Counted from the stretch's first letter, positions 35,280 to 44,970 are shown. The stretch: 64,000 bases of DNA from JAPPHY01 sp965247535 (GCA_965247535.1 OZ252018.1:620001-684000), one strand, 5' to 3'. Made by a program: numbers and translations. The notes: generated by a model from the letters alone, not told the origin.

Positions 35280-35489
35280 GCCATGGCCGTCGCCACAGCC
35301 GCCGCTGGTGACCCCAACGGGCAGCAACTCTCCTCCCGGTGCCTTCGTGAACGCAGAGAACAGCGAGAGCACCCTGGCTGAGGGGCTGCCGCAGTCCGGG
35401 CACGGAGACGGCTCGTCGAACGTGTCCATGGATCGCATTCGCTCGAATCGGTTCCGGCAGGTGGTGCAGGCGTACTCGTAAATCGGCAT
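35244..35489 (-). CDS. FmdB family zinc-ribbon protein
   Basis: An 81-residue regulatory-type zinc ribbon. It starts MPIYEYACTTCRNRFERMRS, with a second knuckle CPDCGSP giving two CxxC pairs, and ends in a Cys/Gly-rich tail (GGCGDGHGACGCSAGGSFC). Family members are small putative regulators. ATG 35489 has GAGGT 7 bases upstream. Its last 12 codons are within the repeated segment, showing that the ancestral order was TIGR01906 gene directly convergent with fmdB. Confidence 0.88.
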   Translation of the reverse strand: MPIYEYACTTCRNRFERMRSMDTFDEPSPCPDCGSPSARVLSLFSAFTKAPGGELLPVGVTSGGCGDGHGACGCSAGGSFC

Positions 35490-35735
35490 CGTGCTACCTC
35501 GCTCGTTGGCTTCCCCGATTCTACTCAACTGGGTATGCCGGGTCAAGGCGGCTGGGCCTGCTCCCGCTCAAGCGATTGGACAGGAACTCGATGGGCGGGC
35601 AGTGGAGGCCTGGACAATGACGCCGCAAAGCTGCCCAGTCGTCAGCCGGCATGTAATCCGGGTCAGGCTTCGGATTGAGTCTCGAGACTGGCCTTAAACT
35701 CCGGCAACAAGCCCACATTCCTGTTATCATAGGGT

Positions 35736-37589
35736 GTGGAGAATTCGGACTTGAACGACCATCAAAACGACGCCATTCGCAACCTGGCCATCATAGCCCA
35801 CGTCGACCACGGCAAGACCACACTGGTCGACGCGCTGCTGAAACAGGGGCAGGTCTTTCGGGACCACCAACAGCTGGGCGCTCTGATGATGGACACCAAC
35901 CCACTGGAACGAGAGCGCGGAATCACGATCCTGGCCAAGAACGCCTCGGTCTCCTACGGCGGTGTCCGGATCAACATCATCGACACGCCGGGCCACGCCG
36001 ACTTCAGCGGCGAGGTGGAACGCGTCATGAATATGGCCGACGGCTGCCTGCTGTTGGTTGACGCCGTCGACGGCCCCATGCCACAGACCACCTACGTTTT
36101 GCGCCAAGCCCTCCAGCAGAACGTCAAGCCGGTTGTCGTCATAAACAAGATTGACCGCCCTGAAGCCCGCATGACGGAGGTGGTCTCGATGGTCCAGGAC
36201 CTGTTCCTGGACCTTGTTACGAGGGATGACCAACTGGACTTCCCTGTGCTGTACACCTCGGCGCGCCAGGGCTGCGCCACCACGGATCCGGACGTGCCGG
36301 GAGTGGATATGCAGCCCCTATTCCAGGCGATTTTGGAGTCGGTGCCGCCGCCCGCCGGCGACCCTGGAGCCCCGCTGCAAATGCTGGTGGCGGCCCTGGA
36401 CTACGACAACCATCTGGGTCAAGTGTCCGTGGGCCGCATCTACAATGGCACACTGCGGCTGCGGGATGACGTGGCTGTGCTGGGCCGCGACGGCCAGGCA
36501 ACCACCCACAGGCTCGAGCGCATCTTCGTGTTTCGCGGCATGGAGCGAATTGAAACACCCGAAGCCTACGCCGGCGACATCGTAGCTGTGACTGGACCGG
36601 AAGACGTGTCCATCGGCGACACCATTGCTTCGCCGGAAAGCCCGGAGGCCTTGCCGACTATCGACATCAACGAACCCACGGTGCGCATGACCTTCGGGGT
36701 GAGCACGTCTCCTTTCATGGGGCGGGAGGGTACCCACTGCACTTCCCGCAATCTTCGCGACCGGCTGACCAGGGAGCTGCGGACAAACGTTAGCCTTCGA
36801 GTGGATGCGACCTCCAGTGCGGACGTGTTTGTCGTCGCAGGACGAGGAGAGTTGCACCTGTCCATTCTGGTCGAGACAATGCGTCGTGAACAATTCGAGT
36901 TTCAGGTGTCCCGTCCGGCACCGGTTACCAAGGTGATCGACGGCAAGGTACACGAGCCCTACGAGATCCTGAATATCAGTACCCATGAAGAGTACGTGGG
37001 GGTGCTGACCGAGTATCTCTCCGCCAACTTGGCTCAGCTACGGGACATGCGGTACGACGAGAACGGATACGTCCACCTGGAGTACAAGATACCCACCAGG
37101 GGACTGATAGGGTTCAACGCCTTCTTTCTTCGGACCACACGGGGCGATGGGGTGAAGAACAGCTTCTTCACATCCTACGAGCCTATGGAAGGTGAAATCA
37201 GGTCCCAGCGCGGTGGTGCACTCGTGGCTTCCGAGGTAGGCGTGGCTGTCACCTATGGCCTGCTCAACGCGCAAGGTCGGGGCGACACCTTCATCGACGC
37301 AGGCACCATGGTCTATGCAGGGATGATTGTCGGCACTCACCGTCGCGAAGGCGACCTCGAGATCAACGTGTGCAAGGAAAAGAAGCTCACCAACATGCGG
37401 TCTTCGACGTCCGAAATTACCAGGCGCCTCAATGCCACTGTTAGAATGAGCCTGGAAGAGGCCCTGTCGTTCGTCTCTGACGATGAATTACTGGAAGTCA
37501 CACCCCTGAATCTGCGTCTTCGCAAGGCGAAACTCTCTGCCTTGGAACGCAGACGCAATCGCAGAGACGGAGCCCGCGGCCGGGATTAG
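35736..37589 (+). CDS. typA: TypA/BipA ribosome-associated GTPase
   Basis: A 617-residue translational GTPase that acts in ribosome assembly and stress adaptation. The G motifs are complete: AHVDHGKTT, ERERGITI, DTPGHADF, NKID and TSARQG. EF-G-like domains and the TypA-specific C-terminal domain (LEYKIPTRGLIGF, NVCKEKKLTNMRSS) follow. The likely start is GTG 35736. There is no Shine-Dalgarno; TATCAT ends only 6 bases upstream, so the message may be leaderless. A TTG at 35751 is the alternative. It stands alone between the fmdB gene and the copper locus. Confidence 0.94.
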   Translation: MENSDLNDHQNDAIRNLAIIAHVDHGKTTLVDALLKQGQVFRDHQQLGALMMDTNPLERERGITILAKNASVSYGGVRINIIDTPGHADFSGEVERVMNMADGCLLLVDAVDGPMPQTTYVLRQALQQNVKPVVVINKIDRPEARMTEVVSMVQDLFLDLVTRDDQLDFPVLYTSARQGCATTDPDVPGVDMQPLFQAILESVPPPAGDPGAPLQMLVAALDYDNHLGQVSVGRIYNGTLRLRDDVAVLGRDGQATTHRLERIFVFRGMERIETPEAYAGDIVAVTGPEDVSIGDTIASPESPEALPTIDINEPTVRMTFGVSTSPFMGREGTHCTSRNLRDRLTRELRTNVSLRVDATSSADVFVVAGRGELHLSILVETMRREQFEFQVSRPAPVTKVIDGKVHEPYEILNISTHEEYVGVLTEYLSANLAQLRDMRYDENGYVHLEYKIPTRGLIGFNAFFLRTTRGDGVKNSFFTSYEPMEGEIRSQRGGALVASEVGVAVTYGLLNAQGRGDTFIDAGTMVYAGMIVGTHRREGDLEINVCKEKKLTNMRSSTSEITRRLNATVRMSLEEALSFVSDDELLEVTPLNLRLRKAKLSALERRRNRRDGARGRD

Positions 37590-37624
37590 ATTATCGGCTT
37601 TCCAACACGCATCGAAGAGTGCCG

Positions 37625-37981
37625 TCACGGTGGTGCAGCAAGAGCAGGCAGATTGGGACTGGTTATCGCTGGCTCTACGCCCGCTACGGAGGCCGGTCCG
37701 AGTCTTGAAGGCTGGGCCATGAGCGACGCCAGGATTGTCGTGGGGTTTTTGGCAGGACTCTCTGCGTCGCTGGCTCTGGTTGGATTCGTTCCCACGCTGA
37801 CCAACCAAGTAGAGCGGGTGCCCGGCGTGCTCCCCACGAACGGCCCCATGAGGGCGAAGGAGAAGGCCACGGCGACCTCGGCGCCGGCCAGGTAGTCCTC
37901 CGGCGGCGCGGGCAGTGAGTACCGCTCGCCGAAGCCGTGAGCAAAGGCAGGCAATGCCACGAGCGTAGCTGGCGTGGCCAT
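37625..37981 (-). pseudogene. Truncated remnant of a chloroflexal AHGFGxRYxLP membrane protein
   Basis: From ATG 37981 the minus strand encodes a hydrophobic start and LPAFAHGFGERYSLPAPPEDYLAGAEVAVAFSFALMGPFVG. This resembles the N-terminus of polytopic membrane proteins that I recall near copper or cytochrome genes in Actinobacteria and Chloroflexota. After about residue 52 the sequence becomes unrelated (STPGTRSTWLV...) and ends after 118 residues, far short of the several-hundred-residue family. It looks like a 3'-truncated gene joined to foreign DNA. It lies 58 bases after the Ig-like membrane protein gene. Confidence 0.45.
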
Positions 37982-38039
37982 GAACAGCGCTCGCGGCGCC
38001 CACCGGGTCACGCTCGCAAGGAGACTTATCGCTTCTCCC

Positions 38040-38606
38040 TCAGCGTTTCCGCCGTGCCGGCCTCCGCGCAGATCTACCAGCAGTCGCACGCCTGAAGTAC
38101 CAGACCGCGGACACCAGGAGGGGCAGCGCGGCGATGAACACCACCACAACTCCCCAGTTTACGCTGCCGGAACTCACCAGCACGGGGAACTCAACTATGG
38201 TCGAGTCCTCGCCCTGGGATATGTCCAGCGCGAAGCTCCACTCGCCCTCCTGAGGCAGTGCGAGGTTCAGGTCGTACCAGTTGAGGAACGCGGTCGTGGG
38301 CTCGGCGTTGACCGGCCCCACCATCAGCGAGTCCGGAGCTGGGCCGATCGCGCGTACCCACACAGACGCGTCATTGACCGGCAGCAGATCGTCCCGCGAC
38401 TCCAGCACCACGGACATGTGCAGGCTTCCCACGCGTGGCGTCGGCGGCGAAACCCTGACCTGCACGCGGTAGGGACCCTCAGTTGTGTCGAGGATCGATA
38501 CGGTCTGGCCGTTGGCTCCGGCCGGCGCCTCAAGCGCGGCGAGCCACAGGGCCATCATGGGCAGGATGAGCAGGAGCGCGAGGGCGGCCTTTCTCAAGGG
38601 TGGCAA
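38040..38606 (-). CDS. Ig-like membrane-anchored protein of the copper locus
   Basis: A 188-residue protein: signal peptide (LRKAALALLLILPMMALWLAALEAPAGA), a beta-rich domain (TEGPYRVQVRVSPPTPRVGSLHMSV through DLNLALPQEGEWSFALDI) and a C-terminal membrane helix (WGVVVVFIAALPLLVSAVWYF) with a basic tail. The arrangement resembles YtkA/FixH-like or CopC-like accessory proteins but I see no clear metal ligands. TTG 38606 is proposed because AGGGG lies 6 bases upstream. The frame is open further. It is downstream of copA and the YHS gene on the same strand, 250 bases away. Confidence 0.6.
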   Translation of the reverse strand: MPPLRKAALALLLILPMMALWLAALEAPAGANGQTVSILDTTEGPYRVQVRVSPPTPRVGSLHMSVVLESRDDLLPVNDASVWVRAIGPAPDSLMVGPVNAEPTTAFLNWYDLNLALPQEGEWSFALDISQGEDSTIVEFPVLVSSGSVNWGVVVVFIAALPLLVSAVWYFRRATAGRSARRPARRKR

Positions 38607-38787
38607 GGAGGCCCCTAAGGAGACGTGACTCGCAGCCCGTGCGGCGTGTGCAGTCGAGTCTGAGGTGGTGGGGATGAGATCAGGCGGGCATCCGCGCGCG
38701 AGCATGGAGCTTGGATAGGCGTCATGCTGCGAATGTTACATTGGCGCGGCACACTGCCGCAAGGCCGCCGGCGCCTGGTCCGCTCAT

Positions 38788-38817
38788 AGCCTGCCCCGTA
38801 CCCGATACGGGGGTGAG
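38788..38817. repeat. Dispersed palindromic repeat, copy A
   Basis: Core AGCCTGCCCCGTA, loop CCCGA, then TACGGGGGTGAG. The arms CCCCGTA (38794-38800) and TACGGGG (38806-38812) form a perfect 7-bp stem. Related copies are at 52892-52918 and, inverted, near 58034-58061. It lies in the gap between the YHS and Ig-like genes. Confidence 0.7.
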
Positions 38818-38856
38818 CGTGTCGAACCATTTGAGCGAGCCGGAGTACCACCCCGC

Positions 38857-39060
38857 CTACATCTCGATACGCTTTTCGCCGGACAGGTACGCCTCCGGCT
38901 CCCGCGAAAAGGCGACGCGGCAGCCCGGCCCGCAGAAGTAGTAGGTCTGCCCCTCGTGGTCGTGTGTGCCTCCGGGGGGAGACTTCATCTCCACCTCCAT
39001 GCTGCACACCGGGTCGGTTGCCTTGTCGCCGCGGCCTCTGCTCAGTAGAGGTATCCTCAT
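38857..39060 (-). CDS. YHS-domain protein
   Basis: A 67-residue protein made of one YHS metal-binding domain: DPVCSMEVEM, a short Gly/Pro loop, then HEGQTYYFCGPGCRVAFSREPEAYL. Such domains bind soft metals and are often attached to copper ATPases; here it is separate. Its ATG overlaps the copA stop by four bases (ATGA), so it is translationally coupled to copA and probably acts in copper handling with it. Confidence 0.88.
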   Translation of the reverse strand: MRIPLLSRGRGDKATDPVCSMEVEMKSPPGGTHDHEGQTYYFCGPGCRVAFSREPEAYLSGEKRIEM

Positions 39061-41576
39061 GACGCGACCTCCGGTCTTCGATTTCCAGATCCCTTGTAGC
39101 GCTGCAGCCTGAGGGAGTTGCTCACCACGCTGAAGGAGCTGAGGGCCATCGCCGCGGCAGCCATCATGGGGTTGAGGAAGCCGTGGTCGCCCAGGAGCGG
39201 CTGCAACGCCTCGGGCACACCGCCGGTGAAGAATGGGTAGAGCACTCCCGCCGCCACTGGAATCAGTGCCGTGTTGTAGAAGAACGCCCAGAACAGATTC
39301 TGGCGAATGACTCGCATGGTGGCCCTGCTGAGGTCCAGGGAAGACGCGATTCCGTGCAGGTTGTCCCGAACCAGCGTTATGTCCGCGGCCTCCATTGCTA
39401 CGTCCGTGCCGGCGCCTATGGCAATTCCCACGTGGGCCTGTGCCAGCGCGGGGGCGTCGTTGATGCCGTCGCCCACCATGGCCACCGTGGCGCCGGCTTC
39501 CTGCAACTCGCGAATGGCGCTCGCCTTGCCGCCCGGCAGGACGTCGGCCACCACGCGCTCGATGCCCACGTCCGCGGCGATGGCCTCCGCAGTGCGGCGG
39601 TTGTCGCCGGTAAGCATGACCACCTCAAGGCCCATGCCGCGCAGGGAGCGAACCACCTCGGCGGCCTCCGGCCTCGGCGAGTCCGCAACGGCTATGACGC
39701 CGACGGCCCTGCGGTCGAGCGCAACGAACACGGGCGTCCTGCCCATTGAGGATAGGCGGGCTTCCTCGGGCTCCAGCCCGTTGAGGTCGCAGTCCAGCTC
39801 ACGCATCAGGGCCAGGTTGCCCAGTGCGACGGGCTCACCGGCCACGAGGGCGCGGATGCCGCGGCCGGGGATGGCCTGGAAGTCGCGGACCTCTTCGAGC
39901 GAGAGGCCGCGCTCGTACGCTGCGGCCAGGATCGCGTCCCGCAGTGGGTGCTCGGAGCCGCGCTCCGCGGACGCCGCAAGTGTTAGCAGTCGCTCCTCGG
40001 ACACGCCGGAAGCCGATACCTCCGTGACCCTGGGTCGGCCCAGCGTGAGCGTTCCGGTCTTGTCCAGTACGACGGTGTCCACGCGGTGGGCCGTCTCCAG
40101 TGATTCGGCGCTGCGTATAAGGATTCCACGCTCCGCGCCCTTGCCGGTGCCGGCCATGATGGCCGTGGGTGTGGCGAGACCCAGCGCGCACGGACAGGCG
40201 ATGACCAGAACGGCAACCATGTTGAGGAGGGCGTAGATGTACGCGGGCGACGGCCCGGCTAGAAGCCACACCAGGAACGTGACCACAGCTATGCCAATCA
40301 CCACCTGCACGAACCACCCGGAAACCACGTCCGCCAGCCGCTGGATCGGCGCCTTGGAGCCCTGCGCGTCCTGCACAAGCCGGATGATGCCGGCCAGCGC
40401 GGTGGCCGCGCCTACCCTGGTCGCGCCCAGGTGGAAGCTGCCGGTGCCGTTCAGCGTGGCTCCGTACGCGGGTGAGTCGACGGTCTTCTCCACGGGAACG
40501 CTCTCCCCGGTCAGCATCGACTCGTCCACGGACGAGGTGCCCTGCACCACGACGCCGTCTACGGGAAGCCTCTCGCCGGGCCGAACCACCACCAGGTCGC
40601 CGGGGACTACGTCCTCCACGGGTACGCTCACCTCGGCGCCGTCGCGCAAGAGGGTAGCGTACCTGGGCTGAAGGCCCATCAGCTTGCGAATGGCCTCGGA
40701 GGTGCGGCCCTTCGCCCGGGCCTCCAGGTAGCGCCCGAACAGGATGAGCGAAATGATGATGGCCGCCGTATCAAAGTAGACCTTTGCATCGGCCTGCTCC
40801 ACGCTGAGCGCGTCTGGGAATAGCGTGGCTGCCGCGCTGAACGCGTACGCTACGCTGGTGCCCACGGCGATGAGGGTGTTCATGTTGGCGGTGCGGTGCT
40901 TCAGTCCACCCCACGCACCCTGATAAAACTGCCAGCCGGCCCACAACTGCACAGGGGTGGCCAGCGCCCATAGCGTGTACCAGCTCTGGAGGAAAGACGG
41001 CACCCAGGGGAACAGCTCGCGGAAGCTGCCCAGGAAGATGACCACGCCAAGTGTGGACGCCACCAGCATCCGTTGCCGCAGCCTGGCGATCTCGCGGGTG
41101 CGGGCCAGTCGTTCGGCGTCGTGGCCGGCCTCGTCCCCTGCCACGCCATCCACTGAGTAGCCGGCGTCGCTCACGGCGTGGCGCATCTCCGGCAGCGCGG
41201 CCAAGCCCGGCAGGTACTCCACCGCGGCCTGCTCGGACGCAAGGTTGACGTTGACAGCCAGGACGCCCTCGATGTCGCGCAGGGCGTGCTCAACGTGTAT
41301 CACGCAGGAAGCGCAGGTCATGCCGCCCACGTTGAGCGTTATGCTGGCAAGGCCGGTGCGGTACCCGGAGTCGTCCACGGCGCCAATGAGGTCCGTGAGC
41401 GACGCTCGACCACCGTCGAACTCGACGGCGGCCTCCTCGGTGGCCAGGTTAACACTGGCCGAGACCACGCCTGCGACTTCCTTGAGCGCCCCCTCTACGT
41501 GGGAGACGCACGCGGCGCAGGTCATGCCCTCCACGGGCAGGACCACCTTGCGCATATCTGGGGCTTTGGTTGTCAT
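39057..41576 (-). CDS. copA: Copper-translocating P1B-type ATPase
   Basis: An 839-residue heavy-metal P-type ATPase. Two N-terminal HMA domains have GMTCAAC (Cys20, Cys23) and GMTCASC (Cys88, Cys91). About eight membrane helices follow, with the ion-binding CPC at residues 461-463. The phosphorylated Asp505 is in DKTGTLT, and GDGINDAPALAQAHVGIAIG is the hinge. The CPC class and two HMA domains indicate Cu(I) export. It leads the operon with the YHS gene and perhaps the Ig-like gene. No copper regulator is visible next to it. Confidence 0.95.
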   Translation of the reverse strand: MTTKAPDMRKVVLPVEGMTCAACVSHVEGALKEVAGVVSASVNLATEEAAVEFDGGRASLTDLIGAVDDSGYRTGLASITLNVGGMTCASCVIHVEHALRDIEGVLAVNVNLASEQAAVEYLPGLAALPEMRHAVSDAGYSVDGVAGDEAGHDAERLARTREIARLRQRMLVASTLGVVIFLGSFRELFPWVPSFLQSWYTLWALATPVQLWAGWQFYQGAWGGLKHRTANMNTLIAVGTSVAYAFSAAATLFPDALSVEQADAKVYFDTAAIIISLILFGRYLEARAKGRTSEAIRKLMGLQPRYATLLRDGAEVSVPVEDVVPGDLVVVRPGERLPVDGVVVQGTSSVDESMLTGESVPVEKTVDSPAYGATLNGTGSFHLGATRVGAATALAGIIRLVQDAQGSKAPIQRLADVVSGWFVQVVIGIAVVTFLVWLLAGPSPAYIYALLNMVAVLVIACPCALGLATPTAIMAGTGKGAERGILIRSAESLETAHRVDTVVLDKTGTLTLGRPRVTEVSASGVSEERLLTLAASAERGSEHPLRDAILAAAYERGLSLEEVRDFQAIPGRGIRALVAGEPVALGNLALMRELDCDLNGLEPEEARLSSMGRTPVFVALDRRAVGVIAVADSPRPEAAEVVRSLRGMGLEVVMLTGDNRRTAEAIAADVGIERVVADVLPGGKASAIRELQEAGATVAMVGDGINDAPALAQAHVGIAIGAGTDVAMEAADITLVRDNLHGIASSLDLSRATMRVIRQNLFWAFFYNTALIPVAAGVLYPFFTGGVPEALQPLLGDHGFLNPMMAAAAMALSSFSVVSNSLRLQRYKGSGNRRPEVAS

Positions 41577-41687
41577 CTAATCTATTCCTGGCGCGCTCGC
41601 GCCATCTTGCGGCACGCTCGCGTCACGTACCATTATCCGGCATTTGTGCCCTGCTTGTCACCGCTGACCACGAAAGCACCTCGATCG

Positions 41688-42920
41688 TCATCTCTGCGCC
41701 AGGCGGACCGCGTGGGCCGGCCGAGGAGAGGCGCCGGACGCCGTAACGCGCCGGACCTCTGCCTGTTCCACCGCCCTCGCGACCAGCGCGGGCACGTCAA
41801 GCGCCGACTCCAGCCGCTCAACGTCTGCGGCGTTGGTGCGAGTTGCAGGATGGCGCGGCGTGAACAGGGAGCAGCAATCCTCGTCAGGCAGGATCGAGAT
41901 GGGGAAGGTACCAAGCCTGCGCGCCTCGTCGATTATCTCCTGCTTGTCCATGCCGATGAGCGGGCTGAGAACGGGGAGCGTGGTGACGCTTCGCACCGTG
42001 ACGAGGTTTTCGAGCGTTTGCGAACCCACCTGGCCCAGGCTCTCGCCGGTCACGAGCGCTCCGGCGCCGATCTCATTCGCGATCACCTCTGCGATGCGGG
42101 TCATGAACCGCCGGTATACCACCACGCGGTAGGGTGGAGGCACCGACAGAATTATCTCGCGCTGCACGTCCGCAAACGGCACGAGGAACAGCGTGGAGCG
42201 GAACTGGAACTTGCTCAGGAGCTCTGCGATCTCCAGTGCTTTCTCCCTGGATGAGCCGTCCACCAGCGGAAAGCTGTGGAAGTGCACGAAGGCGACCTGG
42301 CAGCCCCGCTTCATCATGCGCCACGCCGCTACGGGGGAATCGATGCCGCCCGACAGGAGCGCGGCGACGCGGCCGCCGGAGCCTACGGGCAGCCCGCCCG
42401 GTCCGGTCATCTCGCGGAGGTATACCAGCGTCTCGTGCGGCGTGACCTCCACAAAGAAATTCACGTCCGGCTCGCGCAAACTCACGCGCGCGCCGGTCAG
42501 GCGCTCCACGAATCCCCCCAGCCTGCGGTTGATCTCTAGCGAGGTTAGCGGGAACGCTTTGTCAGAACGCTTGGCCGTGATGCGGAAGGTCTCGAATTCG
42601 AGACCTTCGGTTTCGCTCACCAGGGCCGCCTCTATGGCTTCCAGCGAGCGGGGGATCTTGCGGCACCGGTAGAACTTGACCACCCCGAAGACCCGGCCGA
42701 TACGCTCGGCGACCTCAGGCCAGGCCGAGTCCGGCACCGGCGAGACCTCCACGCCGAGATGCCTACGCACCACGCGCTGCACCGCCGTTCCTCGCAATGC
42801 CAGCCTGAGGTTGCGCTCCAGCCTCTGGAAGAAAAGCGGGCGGTTCTTGCCCTTCAGGGCAATCTCGTGGACCCTGACCATCACGGAGTCCGGGGGGCGC
42901 TGCGTTTTGAGTGTAGCCAT
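41688..42920 (-). CDS. thiI: tRNA 4-thiouridine synthase / thiazole biosynthesis protein ThiI
   Basis: A 410-residue enzyme that thiolates U8 of tRNA. An N-terminal ferredoxin-like/THUMP region (RVHEIALKGKNRPLF, RITAKRSDKAFPLTS) is followed by the PP-loop ATPase motif LLSGGIDSPVA and DEDCCSLFTPRHPATRT, a segment that typically carries the conserved cysteines. There is no C-terminal rhodanese domain, as in most non-enteric ThiI proteins, so sulfur transfer needs a partner. It is oriented with the dapA-asd genes but separated by 107 bases. Confidence 0.93.
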   Translation of the reverse strand: MATLKTQRPPDSVMVRVHEIALKGKNRPLFFQRLERNLRLALRGTAVQRVVRRHLGVEVSPVPDSAWPEVAERIGRVFGVVKFYRCRKIPRSLEAIEAALVSETEGLEFETFRITAKRSDKAFPLTSLEINRRLGGFVERLTGARVSLREPDVNFFVEVTPHETLVYLREMTGPGGLPVGSGGRVAALLSGGIDSPVAAWRMMKRGCQVAFVHFHSFPLVDGSSREKALEIAELLSKFQFRSTLFLVPFADVQREIILSVPPPYRVVVYRRFMTRIAEVIANEIGAGALVTGESLGQVGSQTLENLVTVRSVTTLPVLSPLIGMDKQEIIDEARRLGTFPISILPDEDCCSLFTPRHPATRTNAADVERLESALDVPALVARAVEQAEVRRVTASGASPRPAHAVRLAQR

Positions 42921-43027
42921 ACGACGGTTCGACGGTTCCAGGGAGAAACGGACTACCGGGCACCCGTGCGCACCGATAGCGGGGATCGGGTTCTGATGCT
43001 CGCGCCGTGTAGGAAAATGGGGTGGCT

Positions 43028-43930
43028 CTATGCGCCGGCGGCCACTGGCAGGTCGACCGAATACGCCTCCATCATGGCCCGCAGCTGCTGAGCCGTCCGC
43101 TCGTCCGGCACAGTCAGGGGCAGCCTAGGGGCGCCGACGTTGAAGCCCGCCTCGTTCAGCCCGAACTTCACGGGTATGGGGTTGGACACAATGAACAGCC
43201 CCTTGAAGATGGGAGTCAGTCTGAGGTGTTCTGCGGCGGCCTCCGCCGTCCTTCCGTCCACTGTCGCGTCCATCATGCACTTGATCTGACGGCCCACGAG
43301 ATGCGATGCTACGCTTACCACGCCGTACCCGCCCATCGCCATGATGCCGAATGTGTCGCTGTCATTGCCGCTCCACACGCGGAAGCCGTCCGGCGCGCCG
43401 GAAATGATGCGCGCGATCTGGTCGAAGTCACCGCTGGCCTCCTTGACGCCGACGATGTTGTCGATCTCAGCGAGGCGAAGCGTGGTCTCCCACGAGAGGC
43501 TTGTTATCGTGCGGCTGGGCACGTTGTAGAGGACGCAGGGAAGGCCGGTACTCTCCGCTATCGCGCGAAAGTGAAGGTACAGTCCCTCCTGGGTTGGCTT
43601 GTTGTAGTAGGGTACTACCAGCAGCGCGGCGTCCGCGCCCGCCTTCTCGGCCTCGCGGGTGAGCTCGATGCTCTCGGCGGTGCTGTAGTTGCCGGTTCCG
43701 GCCACGACCGCCCCGCGGTCGCCTATCTCCGACTTGACCTCGCGGAATAGGCGGAGCTTCTCTTCGGCCGTAAGTGTCGGCGACTCCCCGGTGGTGCCTG
43801 AGACCACCAGCCCGTCGCTTCCGGATTCGAGCAGGGCGGAAGAAAGTCTCCTGGCCTGGGCGAAGTCCACATCGCCCTGCGCATCGAAGGGAGTGACCAT
43901 TGCCGTAATGAGCCTGCCGACGTTGACCAT
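43028..43930 (-). CDS. dapA: 4-hydroxy-tetrahydrodipicolinate synthase
   Basis: Condenses aspartate semialdehyde and pyruvate in lysine/diaminopimelate synthesis. A 300-residue TIM barrel with GTTGESPTLT (substrate-binding threonines), YYNKPTQEGLY and the Schiff-base lysine in VGVKEASGDF. Its start is only five bases after the asd stop, and a GGAGG-type site lies just upstream inside the asd end, so the two are one operon. Confidence 0.95.
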   Translation of the reverse strand: MVNVGRLITAMVTPFDAQGDVDFAQARRLSSALLESGSDGLVVSGTTGESPTLTAEEKLRLFREVKSEIGDRGAVVAGTGNYSTAESIELTREAEKAGADAALLVVPYYNKPTQEGLYLHFRAIAESTGLPCVLYNVPSRTITSLSWETTLRLAEIDNIVGVKEASGDFDQIARIISGAPDGFRVWSGNDSDTFGIMAMGGYGVVSVASHLVGRQIKCMMDATVDGRTAEAAAEHLRLTPIFKGLFIVSNPIPVKFGLNEAGFNVGAPRLPLTVPDERTAQQLRAMMEAYSVDLPVAAGA

Positions 43931-43935
43931 ATTTC

Positions 43936-44970
43936 CTACCTCCTAGCGGATGGGGATAAAACCTCTTCCTTCACCACGACTTCGGCTATCTGCACGGCGT
44001 TCAGAGCGGCGCCCTTCCGCAGGTTGTCAGCCACGATCCACATGGCCAGGCCGCTGGGGTGAGACACGTCCTCCCGTATGCGGCCCACAAAGACGTCGTC
44101 GGTGCCCTCTGCGTAGATGGGCAATGGGTAGCGATGCGATCTCGGATCGTCCTGCACGGCGACGCCGGGCGCGCGGGCGAGGATCTCGCGTGCCTCGACG
44201 GCGGACATGGGCCGGCTCAGCTCCACGTTGACGGACTCGCCGTGGCTCACGTACACCGGAACGCGCACGCAGGTGGCGCAGACCGGCATGTCCTGCTCGT
44301 GCATGATCTTGCGCGTCTCCAGGACCATCTTCCACTCCTCGGTGGTGTAGTCGTTGTCCATGAAGCTCTCGACAAATGGGAGCGCGTTGAAGGCGATTGG
44401 GTGAGGGTAGGCCTTCGGAGTGACCTCGCCCATTCCGCCCTGGACTGAGTCGTAGATTTGCCCGCGCAACTCGTCCACGGCGGCGCTGCCGGTGCCCGAC
44501 ACGGCCTGGTACGTGGAGACGATGATACGCTGAATGGGGTTCACCTTGTGAATGGGGTTGAGGGCAACCACCATCTGGATGGTGGAGCAGTTGGGGTTTG
44601 CGATGATGCCGCGGTGGTCCTGTACGTCTTCCGGATTGACCTCAGGCACCACAAGCGGGACCTGCGGGTCCATGCGGAAGGCGGAGCTGTTGTCGATCAC
44701 CACTGCGCCTGCGCGGGCGGCCGCGGGGGAGAAGCGGCGGCTGATGTCGCCGCCGGCGGAGAACAGCGCGATGTCGATGCCATTGAACGAGTCCTCGGTG
44801 GTCTCCTCCACCTCAAGCTCCTGGCCCATGAAGGTGAGACGCTTACCGGCGGAGCGGTCCGAAGCGAACAGCTTCAGAGAGTCGATGGGGAATGCCCTCT
44901 GTTCGAGCACCCGCAGGAACTCGCTTCCCACCAGTCCGGTAGCGCCGACTATTGCAACACGAAAGCCCAT
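43936..44970 (-). CDS. asd: Aspartate-semialdehyde dehydrogenase
   Basis: Reduces aspartyl phosphate to aspartate semialdehyde, supplying dapA. 344 residues, with the nucleotide motif GATGLVGSEFL, DNSSAFR, the active-site Cys in NPNCSTIQ, and SHGESVNVEL near the substrate site. AGGTGGAG lies just before the ATG. A good promoter precedes it (45032-45004). It heads the asd-dapA unit; dapB lies immediately upstream as a separate gene, so three lysine-pathway steps are clustered. Confidence 0.95.
   Translation of the reverse strand: MGFRVAIVGATGLVGSEFLRVLEQRAFPIDSLKLFASDRSAGKRLTFMGQELEVEETTEDSFNGIDIALFSAGGDISRRFSPAAARAGAVVIDNSSAFRMDPQVPLVVPEVNPEDVQDHRGIIANPNCSTIQMVVALNPIHKVNPIQRIIVSTYQAVSGTGSAAVDELRGQIYDSVQGGMGEVTPKAYPHPIAFNALPFVESFMDNDYTTEEWKMVLETRKIMHEQDMPVCATCVRVPVYVSHGESVNVELSRPMSAVEAREILARAPGVAVQDDPRSHRYPLPIYAEGTDDVFVGRIREDVSHPSGLAMWIVADNLRKGAALNAVQIAEVVVKEEVLSPSARR

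Noticed and set aside
37590..37750. Possible tRNA remnant suggested by translated GSTPAT-like sequence
   Set aside because: No acceptor, anticodon or T-arm pairing could be built.
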